A DNA stretch of 8,753 nucleotides, taken from Cyanobacteriota bacterium. Its GTDB lineage: Bacteria > Cyanobacteriota > Cyanobacteriia > Leptolyngbyales > Leptolyngbyaceae. The notes under the pieces are model-generated. The model saw only the letters and a list, made by a program, of their open reading frames with translations, was not told the DNA's origin and did no database searches. Positions 1-5,492 of this stretch are shown here, piece after piece (position 1 is the stretch's first letter; each line of letters begins with the position of its first letter). The position numbers and the translations under genes were made by a program. The stretch is taken from the NCBI GenBank assembly GCA_027482985.1, contig JAIXVO010000777.1:1-8753 (forward strand). Reading direction: 5' to 3'.

Positions 1-21
1 GGGGTCTCCTGGGTTGGGGTA

Positions 22-80
22 GTGGTAATGGTAATAGGTAATGGGTCAGGGGTGATTGGGTCAGTAGTGATTGGTCATAA
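22..80. repeat. Degenerate GGTAATGGGT / GTGATTGG repeats
   Basis: This G-rich stretch contains imperfect copies of GGTAAT(G) at about 24-46, including GGTAATGGGT at 37-46, followed by two copies of GTGATTGG at 52-59 and 67-74. GGTAATGGGT is the exact reverse complement of ACCCATTACC, which recurs in the array at 101-195. The left and right parts could therefore pair as a large imperfect hairpin. No gene is visible here. I read it as a decayed, oppositely oriented part of the same short-repeat family. Confidence 0.5.
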
Positions 81-100
81 CAACTAATCTCATGACCGAT

Positions 101-195
101 TACCCATTACCCATTACCCCCCACGTTCCGTGGGTACCCATTACCCATTACCCCCCACGTTCCGTGGGTACCCATTACCCCCACGTCCTGTGGGT
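101..195. repeat. Tandem 34-bp repeats with embedded hairpin
   Basis: Two identical 34-bp units (101-134 and 135-168) are followed by a shortened, slightly diverged third unit (169-195). Each full unit has two ATTACCC heptamers and then a small perfect palindrome, CCCACG-TTC-CGTGGG. The third unit has lost one heptamer and carries a one-base change in the palindrome arm. The last unit ends at the first base of the minus-strand stop codon of the M15 gene (195-197). Heptamer-based intergenic repeats resemble the STRR class known from cyanobacteria; that assignment is by appearance only. On the minus strand the hairpins lie directly downstream of the gene and might stabilise or end its transcript, although there is no T-run. 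Confidence 0.85.
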
Positions 196-1481
196 TAAAA
201 GCCCCAGACGCGGCGGGGGCCGATGTCGAGGTGGATCACGTCGGGCAGGTTGCTGTAAATGCCGACACCGCCATTCCACCACAGCATGACGGCATTGGCG
301 AGCGATCGCCCGCTGTAGCCGTCTACTTGAAAATCGATCGCTTTGCCGTAGAGGTGCTGACTGTTGGAGACACCGCCGACGGAGGCGTTGATGGCGGGGG
401 GGCGATACCAGGAGTTGATCAGGAATGGGCGACCGATCTGGTCGCGGGCTTTTTGGAGTTCTCTCGCCAGGGCAATCATATTATTGACGATCGTTACGGT
501 GTCGGGAATGCGGGTGGCATCGTGGGTGGCATCGCCCCAGGTAAAACTGCCACCGGGAATGATGGGTTGGTCGGTGTAGAAGGTGCTGGCGTTGCCGGGT
601 AGCTTGAAGGCTTTGCCTGTGTAGGTGGGGGAACCGGGTTTGGGCAGGGGATAGACGACTTTGCCGGCCCGTTCGACTTGAGCGTGACCGTCGTACACAT
701 ACCAGGTGTTGAACTCGCGGATATTGTCTTTCGAGTATTTAAAGGTGAATTTGATATGTCCGTTAAAGCTGCCCTGATTGTCGGCATAGGCGTAGGAGTC
801 GAGTTTGTAGGTGCGGCCAGCAGGAATGGAGATTTTGTCTTCTGCCGGAAGTTGGCTGGCATCGACGGGGCGACGTTTGAGGACGGTGTTGTTCGTGATG
901 CGGAGGACAAAAATGTTGGGGTCTTCGGGCGGATAGACGACTTTGCCGTCGTATTCCACGTAGACATGGCGATCGTAGGCATACCAGGTGCTTAAGCCGC
1001 GAAAGAAGTCGTCGCGATCGCGCAGGGCAAACCGAATGTGACTGTTGAAGTCGCCGCGATTATCGGCGAAGGCGTAGGAATGCAGCGGCAAACTAAGTCC
1101 TTGCTTGACGGAAAACAGAGCATCGGCTGGCAGGACGGAGGAGGGCAGGGGACGTAGTTTCAGAACGGTATCCACGTTGATGTGGAGGATATACACGCCT
1201 TCCTGATCTTCGATCGGGTAGACGACGACACCATCAAATTCCACCTGGGCGTGGAGACTGGAGACAAACCAGGTGTTGAGACCTCGGATGACGCGATCGC
1301 GCAAGGTAAATTTGATGTGCCCATTGAAGTCGCCATTCACATCCGCGTAGGCATAGGACTGAATCTCAAAAGTGGTGTCGGCTTTAACGTCAAATTTCTC
1401 TTCTGCTGCGAGTTGGGAGGATTGTTCGCTGCGGAGTTTCAGGACGGTATCGCGAGTAATGCGGAGCAGCCGTTGAGTCAT
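195..1481 (-). CDS. Triple-repeat protein with C-terminal M15A D-Ala-D-Ala carboxypeptidase domain
   Basis: The protein has 428 residues. Three homologous modules of about 90 residues occupy roughly residues 5-90, 98-185 and 192-280. Each carries the landmarks TVLK.R, SYA(Y/F)AD..G.FN.HI.F, a TW(Y/F) step, and a closing VVYP. The C-terminal part, from about 310 to 428, matches the peptidase M15A (VanY/DD-carboxypeptidase-like) fold. It has the motif SQHLYGKAID, giving zinc ligands H376 and D383, then HLD with H417 as the third ligand, and an upstream WYRPP motif around 358-362. The family cleaves D-Ala-D-Ala or related bonds in peptidoglycan peptides. The repeats probably bind a wall polymer or protein, but that is inference. 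The N-terminus (MTQRLLRITRDTVL) has no signal peptide, so export is unexplained. The chosen ATG is the first in frame and is not preceded by a clear ribosome binding site. It stands alone; the next gene on this strand lies about 250 bp upstream. Confidence 0.88.
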   Translation of the reverse strand: MTQRLLRITRDTVLKLRSEQSSQLAAEEKFDVKADTTFEIQSYAYADVNGDFNGHIKFTLRDRVIRGLNTWFVSSLHAQVEFDGVVVYPIEDQEGVYILHINVDTVLKLRPLPSSVLPADALFSVKQGLSLPLHSYAFADNRGDFNSHIRFALRDRDDFFRGLSTWYAYDRHVYVEYDGKVVYPPEDPNIFVLRITNNTVLKRRPVDASQLPAEDKISIPAGRTYKLDSYAYADNQGSFNGHIKFTFKYSKDNIREFNTWYVYDGHAQVERAGKVVYPLPKPGSPTYTGKAFKLPGNASTFYTDQPIIPGGSFTWGDATHDATRIPDTVTIVNNMIALARELQKARDQIGRPFLINSWYRPPAINASVGGVSNSQHLYGKAIDFQVDGYSGRSLANAVMLWWNGGVGIYSNLPDVIHLDIGPRRVWGF

Positions 1482-1524
1482 GCCATGCCGATTGAGTTCG
1501 TCTCAGCCAGTATTCTGACGGGCA

Positions 1525-1749
1525 ATGAGCCGAGAGTTGCTAGATCTTCCAGATGATTTAGCAACCCCGGCATGGATTGACCGGATGGAAGCATCTAGGC
1601 AACCCGAATTGAGTCCACCAGGGCAAATGTTTAAGAGAATTCACTTTTGGCGAAGGACATGGCTTCAATTTTGGGAAAGTCGCAAAGCAACGCTCATGTT
1701 AAATCTAGTCAATGAGACTGCCAAGATATTTTTTATATCACCCTTGTAA
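1525..1749 (+). CDS. Doubtful small hypothetical protein (74 aa)
   Basis: This short open frame starts MSRELLDLPDDL and ends in a hydrophobic FFISPL tail. It contains a Trp/Arg-rich middle (FWRRTWLQFW). I recognise no family. A stop codon lies three codons upstream of the ATG, and there is no strong Shine-Dalgarno sequence, only GACGGGC close to the start. Its 3' end overlaps the 3' end of the convergent SUKH gene by 12 bases. The first 25 residues have coding-like composition, so it could be a real small gene or the remnant of a longer one. It could equally be chance. It lies between the M15 gene and the AT-rich SUKH gene. Confidence 0.25.
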   Translation: MSRELLDLPDDLATPAWIDRMEASRQPELSPPGQMFKRIHFWRRTWLQFWESRKATLMLNLVNETAKIFFISPL

Positions 1750-2310
1750 AGGGGATGGAATCCAATATTCTGGACGACCGTTATTTTGAATCACTTCATC
1801 AAACATCTGGATTAGCCAGTCTTCAAAAGAGTTAGCAATAACGTGTTCTGAATGCCACTCTTCAAACAAGTAATCATGTTGAGAATCAAGCACCTTGCAC
1901 TCTGAATTGGCATAGGTTGTAATATCAAAGCTACAGAAATCACCTGTGTTTACATAACCTAAATAACAAAAAGCAATGTACTTTTTCTCGCCATCATCCT
2001 CGACATATACCTTGTCTTGGTACTGATTAAACGAAACAAGAACACTGGTGCTTTGAATCAGAACTCCACTATCAGTCCACCAGGGCGAATTAATTTCAAA
2101 ACTCGAAAAAAAAAAAAAAAAAATATTTGCTCCATTGCTAAATCTCAAAAATTCCTTGTAGCTATTGGGTAGAATGAATCCAAGCTCTTCTTCACAGCGC
2201 TTAATATCAGCCTGACTAGCAGGAGGGTTAAATTTGAAACCTAATGCAACATTTTGAGCTTCTAATAATTGTTGCGCTTGCTCAAGCTTTTCTGGAAACC
2301 ACTGATACAT
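1738..2310 (-). CDS. SUKH (SMI1/KNR4) family protein
   Basis: The 190-residue protein has SUKH-superfamily hallmarks. The N-terminal part contains PPASQADIKRCEEELGFILP (residues 29-48) followed by YKEFLRFSNGA (51-61). A central FEI.SPWW segment follows, and then YLGYVNTGDFCSFD (116-129), which resembles the conserved GD...D strand. It ends with a helix, SFEDWLIQMFDE (161-172). Bacterial SUKH proteins often act as immunity proteins against polymorphic or contact-dependent toxins, but no toxin gene is next to this one, so its role is open. Residues 64-68 are five phenylalanines encoded by an 18-base T run on the coding strand. The gene is visibly richer in A and T than its neighbours and lies in a HIP1-free stretch, suggesting acquisition by transfer. 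No clear Shine-Dalgarno precedes the ATG. Confidence 0.82.
   Translation of the reverse strand: MYQWFPEKLEQAQQLLEAQNVALGFKFNPPASQADIKRCEEELGFILPNSYKEFLRFSNGANIFFFFFSSFEINSPWWTDSGVLIQSTSVLVSFNQYQDKVYVEDDGEKKYIAFCYLGYVNTGDFCSFDITTYANSECKVLDSQHDYLFEEWHSEHVIANSFEDWLIQMFDEVIQNNGRPEYWIPSPLQG
2106..2123. repeat. 18-base A/T homopolymer inside the SUKH gene
   Basis: Eighteen consecutive A on the plus strand (T on the coding strand) fall after codon 63 of the SUKH gene. They are read as part of an Ile codon, five Phe codons and the first base of a Ser codon. At this length the gene stays open. A change of one or two bases would frameshift it near residue 64 and remove about two thirds of the protein. 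Such tracts are typical slippage sites, and they are also prone to sequencing error. Confidence 0.95.
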
Positions 2311-2358
2311 GGCAATACCAATCAGAAAACATTCAAGGATTTACCAGTCCAAACGTAG

Positions 2359-2384
2359 GTTGGGTTGAGTCCTCGAAACCCAAC
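2359..2384. repeat. GTTGGGTT...AACCCAAC inverted repeat
   Basis: The 8-bp arms GTTGGGTT (2359-2366) and AACCCAAC (2377-2384) flank a 10-base centre in which GAG and CTC can extend the pairing. From memory, hairpins of the form GGTTGAG...CGAAACCC are widely dispersed in cyanobacterial intergenic regions. The centre resembles the right arm of the large palindrome at 8581-8635, suggesting both belong to one dispersed family. Confidence 0.7.
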
Positions 2385-2458
2385 GCTGCGGTAGTCTCTG
2401 ATCCCAACCAAAATGCTGGGCTTGGGTGGCGACCCCCCAAACCCCCCTAATTCAGGGG

Positions 2459-2508
2459 TTTTGCATCTGAGAACACGAGACAAGTTTTGTCAGTTCTCAG
2501 ATGCAAAA
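2459..2508. repeat. 16-bp perfect inverted repeat with nested stem
   Basis: The arms TTTTGCATCTGAGAAC (2459-2474) and GTTCTCAGATGCAAAA (2493-2508) are perfect complements. Inside them is a second stem, GACAA (2479-2483) with TTGTC (2487-2491), around a three-base loop. Just upstream a CCCCT/AGGGG hairpin (2444-2458) runs directly into the TTTT of the left arm. The structure could be a MITE-like remnant or a transcription-stop or RNA-processing hairpin. No open gene overlaps it convincingly. Confidence 0.85.
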
Positions 2509-2723
2509 TTCGGTTGCGTCCCCCGAACCCCCTCCAAAGGGCAAGTCTGGGATTACGCAGTGATGTGACCTGTGAGACGTTGTAGGGGAAGACTCTAGCG
2601 AAGTGCCAGGGGCGTTTTGCAGGGAGAGTCTTGAGGGAGTCTTCAAAGCATCAACCAAGGTCGGGGCAAATGGCATGCAGTGGCTTCAACTTAAGCAAAA
2701 AGCGCTGACACGCAACGGGTTTA

Positions 2724-2821
2724 GCCCTCACCCCTTGTGTTCCCCTCTCCCAAAATGGGCGAGGGGAAAAAATTCCGGCTCCCCTTCGCCCGTTTTGGGA
2801 GAAGGGGCTGGGGGATGAGGG
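2724..2821. repeat. Large imperfect palindrome (about 42-bp arms)
   Basis: The left arm, about 2724-2766, begins GCCCTCACCCC and ends GGGCGAGGGG. It is the near-perfect reverse complement of the right arm, about 2780-2821, which contains CCCCTTCGCCCGTTTTGGGA and ends GGGGGATGAGGGC. The loop is about 14 bases and A-rich. Sequences of the type CCCTCATCCCCCAGCCCC...TTCTCCCA are, from memory, very common dispersed palindromes in cyanobacterial genomes. It lies about 140 bp beyond the stop codon of the ABC ATPase gene, so it could also serve as its transcription end or a 3' RNA-stabilising stem. Confidence 0.85.
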
Positions 2822-2963
2822 CAAGCGTAAAGCCTTTTGCAGCCGAGATTTCCAGCCGAGGTTGAAGCACATGATGGCATTCGCCCTTCCAACAGCATAA
2901 GGTGGGTGTCAGAAGGATGTTGCTGATGCCAGCAAAAATGGTTGGAGTTGGGAGAAGAGTTAG

Positions 2964-3689
2964 CTACTTCAACATTTTTTCGAGGAAGATTTTGGCCCGA
3001 TCGCACTGTGGATTGCTGAAAAAGGCATCGGGTGTGGTGTCTTCCGCGAGTTTGCCTTCGTTTAAGAACAGGATGCGGTTGGCGACTTCGCGGGCAAAGC
3101 CCATTTCATGGGTGACGATCGCCATGGTCATGCCTGATCGCGCCAGGTCTTGCATCACTTCCAGTACTTCTTTCACCATTTCGGGGTCGAGGGCGGAGGT
3201 GGGTTCATCGAATAGCACCATGTCGGGTTGCATGGCGAGGGCACGGGCGATCGCCACCCGTTGTTTTTGTCCCCCCGAAAGGCGCGAGGGATAGACATCA
3301 GCTTTTTCGGCCAGTCCCACTTTCGTTAATAAATCCATTCCTACGCCACGCGCCTGGTCTTTGCTCAGCCCTTTCACTTTCATGGGAGCGTAGATCACAT
3401 TTTGCAGCACTGTCATGTGGGGAAACAGATTGAAGTGCTGAAACACCATGACGATGTTCGATCGCACTTTCAAAATGTCGCATTTAGGAGCCGTAATGTC
3501 TTCGTCTTTGAAGAAAATATGACCCTGGGTCGGTTGCTCTAGCAAGTTCATGCAGCGCAAAAAGGTCGATTTGCCCGACCCAGAAGGACCGAGAATCGCG
3601 ACGACTTCGCCCTGCCCGATCGCGGTTGTGATGCCCTCCAGGACGTTCAAAGGGCCAAAGGATTTATACAGATCTTCCACTCTAAGCAC
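2964..3689 (-). CDS. bgtA: Polar/basic amino acid ABC transporter ATP-binding protein (BgtA/GlnQ-like)
   Basis: This 241-residue ATPase energises uptake by the fused binding/permease protein encoded just upstream. It has all nucleotide-binding motifs in order: Walker A GPSGSGKST (34-42), Q-loop Gln84, signature LSGGQKQR (137-144), Walker B MVLFDE (157-162), D-loop SALD (165-168) and the switch His194. Length and sequence fit the PAAT (polar amino acid) ATPase subfamily. The start is GTG at 3687-3689, overlapping the end of the upstream gene by 8 bases. An AGAGG motif about ten bases before it supports this start, and it gives the usual N-terminus of the family (LRVEDLYKSFG). The overlap implies coupled translation in one operon. 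The name bgtA rests on the pairing with a BgtB-type fusion; GlnQ would be an equally fair family name. Specificity is inferred. Confidence 0.93.
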   Translation of the reverse strand: MLRVEDLYKSFGPLNVLEGITTAIGQGEVVAILGPSGSGKSTFLRCMNLLEQPTQGHIFFKDEDITAPKCDILKVRSNIVMVFQHFNLFPHMTVLQNVIYAPMKVKGLSKDQARGVGMDLLTKVGLAEKADVYPSRLSGGQKQRVAIARALAMQPDMVLFDEPTSALDPEMVKEVLEVMQDLARSGMTMAIVTHEMGFAREVANRILFLNEGKLAEDTTPDAFFSNPQCDRAKIFLEKMLK

Positions 3690-5202
3690 TTTTCTGTAAC
3701 CTCTTTTCTAAAAAGGATGCCGCGATCGTTAAGCCCATCACCATCACGTAGTAAATGATGGCGACGATAATTAACGGTTCAAAGTACAGGTAGGTTTCTG
3801 CCCCGACGATGGTGGCGCGACGTAACAAGTCGGCTGCTCCAATCGTAGACACCAGCGCCGAATCTTTCAGCAAGTTGATGAACTCATTCACCAGCGCTGG
3901 CAAGATATTTTTGAACGCCTGCGGCATGATCACATCCTGCATCATCATCCGGTAGGGTACGCCCAGCGCCATCGCTGCTTCTCGCTGCCCCTTATCGACG
4001 GCCATAATGCCAGCCCGTAAGGTTTCCGAGACGTAAGCGGCGGAGTTCAGAGCAAAGGTAATCACCCCGGCTTGAAAGGCTTCGATTTTGTAGCCCGTTA
4101 ATTGCGGTGTCGCGAAATAAATCAGTGTCAGGGTGACGATCAGAGGCACCCCCCGGAAAATGGACGTATAGGCATTGGCAAACCAGCGCAGAGGTTTGAA
4201 GCTGGAGATTTTGAGAATCGCTAGGATAATCGCCAGGATCAGACCGAAAAATAGCGAGGCAAAAGTAAAGCCCAGCGTGACGGGAATGCCGCCCAGGATA
4301 AAGGGAATGCGGGGAATAATTCGCTGAAATCCGGTTTCAGTCGGTTTACCCTGATCTTCAAACCACTTTTTGGCGAATTGATCGAGGTTGCCATCCTGTT
4401 TCATGGCGGCAATCACCCGATTGAATTCGGGCACCAACTTGGAGCCTTTGGGGAAGGCGATCGCATAGCCCCCTTCGTTATTTGGGATAACGGTAAATTT
4501 GAGGTCGGGATAGATGTTGGCGTAGGATTTGGCGATCGTGTCCTCGACGATCGCGGCATCAATCCGGCCCGCGTTCAACTCCTGGATCAAATCGGGCACT
4601 CGGTTGCGCGTCGTCACCTTAGCACCAGGAATTTTTTGCGCCACTTCCTGTTGCAAACTGCCCAACTGCGCCCCCACGGTCTTCCCCTTGAGGGATTCGA
4701 TCGTCGTCAAATTGCTGCCCTGCGTCGCAATAATCGTGTTTTGAGCGCTGTAGTAAATATCCGAAAAATCAATGGTTTTCTTGCGTTCCGCGGTGGGGGT
4801 CATGCCGGCCATGACAAAATCCACGCGGCCACTTTGCAAGGCGGGAATCAAGCCATTGAAGTCCATGTCTTGAATCTTCAGTTCAAAGCCCAAATCTTTG
4901 GCAATCCGTTGCGCCACATCCACGTCATAACCGACGATTTTACTTTCCCCGCCAGTCGTATCGTAAAACTCAAATGGCTTGTAGTCGGCGGAAGTGCCCA
5001 TCGTCAGCACTTTCGGGATATCCTGCGCCGGGGCGGGAGGAGCAAACAGGGTCAGCCAGCCCGTATTGAATGAAATCGCCAGACAGACCACGATCGCGAT
5101 CGCCCAGAAGCGAGGCAGTCTGCGGTGAAGACCACGCGGCGATCGCGCAGCAGAACGGGCACCCGTCAACCAGACCCAAAGAGAACACAACAATCGATCC
5201 AT
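3682..5202 (-). CDS. bgtB: Amino acid ABC transporter, fused substrate-binding and permease protein (BgtB-like)
   Basis: The 506-residue protein joins two parts that are usually separate. After an Arg-rich N-terminus and a hydrophobic segment (about 33-56, ending APPAPAQ), residues about 62-285 form a family-3 periplasmic solute-binding domain. It shows ADYKPFEF, GYDVDVAQRIA, DFVMAGMTPTAERK.T.DFS and GRIDAAIVE. Residues about 298-503 form a HisM/GlnP-type permease domain with several membrane helices, SETLRAGI (392-399) and the EAA loop EAAMALGVPY (408-417) that contacts the ATPase. This architecture is that of BgtB, the cyanobacterial basic amino acid and glutamine transporter subunit first described in Synechocystis, where bgtA and bgtB are unlinked; here they are adjacent. 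The ATG at 5200-5202 has AGGA upstream (CAGGAAAAAAC). A consensus NtcA promoter lies just ahead. The roughly 32-residue basic region before the hydrophobic segment is longer than a typical signal n-region. Exact substrates are inferred. Confidence 0.92.
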   Translation of the reverse strand: MDRLLCSLWVWLTGARSAARSPRGLHRRLPRFWAIAIVVCLAISFNTGWLTLFAPPAPAQDIPKVLTMGTSADYKPFEFYDTTGGESKIVGYDVDVAQRIAKDLGFELKIQDMDFNGLIPALQSGRVDFVMAGMTPTAERKKTIDFSDIYYSAQNTIIATQGSNLTTIESLKGKTVGAQLGSLQQEVAQKIPGAKVTTRNRVPDLIQELNAGRIDAAIVEDTIAKSYANIYPDLKFTVIPNNEGGYAIAFPKGSKLVPEFNRVIAAMKQDGNLDQFAKKWFEDQGKPTETGFQRIIPRIPFILGGIPVTLGFTFASLFFGLILAIILAILKISSFKPLRWFANAYTSIFRGVPLIVTLTLIYFATPQLTGYKIEAFQAGVITFALNSAAYVSETLRAGIMAVDKGQREAAMALGVPYRMMMQDVIMPQAFKNILPALVNEFINLLKDSALVSTIGAADLLRRATIVGAETYLYFEPLIIVAIIYYVMVMGLTIAASFLEKRLQKSA

Positions 5203-5247
5203 CCCAGAGTTTTTTCCTGCAACCGAAACGCTTCAAGAGTCTCCGTT

Positions 5248-5289
5248 AGCCTAGGGGCTGAAGTCCAGAGAATTCGTATTTCGCAATAC
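5248..5289 (-). promoter_or_regulatory. Candidate NtcA-activated promoter of the bgtB-bgtA operon
   Basis: On the minus strand GTATTGCGAAATAC (5289-5276) is an exact match to the NtcA consensus GTA-N8-TAC. Exactly 22 bases further downstream is TAGGCT (5253-5248), matching the TAN3T -10 element of class II NtcA-activated promoters. That spacing is what the family requires. Transcription would start near 5241, giving a leader of about 39 bases before the ATG at 5202. NtcA is the global nitrogen regulator of cyanobacteria, so this suggests induction of the amino-acid transporter when combined nitrogen is scarce. The site is read by eye and not tested. Confidence 0.75.
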
Positions 5290-5481
5290 AAAACCACGAA
5301 AGCCTACAAATTTGACCGCTTGGCAACTGCCGACACAGAGAACCCAATTGCTGTTCAGGATACAGACGAGAATTTGCTCAGCGCTAAAAATAAGCAATCT
5401 TCTTGCTATTTGACGATCGCCCCGCGAGACATCATGGCGCGGCTGTCAGGCAAGGATCACTGAGTATGTGGTGTGTTGTGT

Positions 5482-5488
5482 GAGGAAG
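5482..5488 (+). promoter_or_regulatory. Ribosome binding site of the porin gene
   Basis: GAGGAAG lies immediately ahead of the ATG at 5493, with six bases between GGA and the start codon. This is one of the clearest Shine-Dalgarno sequences in the window and fixes the start of the porin. Confidence 0.75.
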
Positions 5489-5492
5489 TGAA

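Larger units (their letters stand above)
2311..2963. other. Non-coding region rich in inverted repeats
   Basis: About 650 bp separate the SUKH start from the ABC ATPase stop. I find no convincing gene; the open frames here are short and run through palindromes. It holds three distinct inverted repeats, listed separately (2359-2384, 2459-2508, 2724-2821). There is also a C-rich near-direct repeat, GACCCCCCAAACCCCCCT at 2431-2448 and GTCCCCCGAACCCCCT at 2518-2533, which flanks the second inverted repeat. Apart from the short AAGACTCT/AGAGTCTT pair (2589-2596, 2625-2632), nothing stands out in 2534-2723. Nothing is recognised in 2822-2963. Confidence 0.75.

Noticed and set aside
101..195. CRISPR-like reading of the 34-bp repeats
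   Set aside because: The repeats are directly adjacent with no unique spacers, and the third copy is shortened.
494..982. 162-codon frame on the same strand as the M15 gene
   Set aside because: It is a Pro/Thr/Ser-rich frame-shifted shadow of the M15 protein, which has intact motifs in its own frame.
4378..5073. 231-codon open frame on the plus strand inside bgtB
   Set aside because: It is antisense to a well-supported transporter gene, its translation resembles no family, and long antisense frames are expected in GC-rich coding DNA.
5389..5415. AATAAGCAA/TTGCTATTT hairpin and a TTGACG -35-like element ahead of the porin gene
   Set aside because: The stem needs a bulge, and no matching -10 element sits at the right distance, so a promoter call is not supported.
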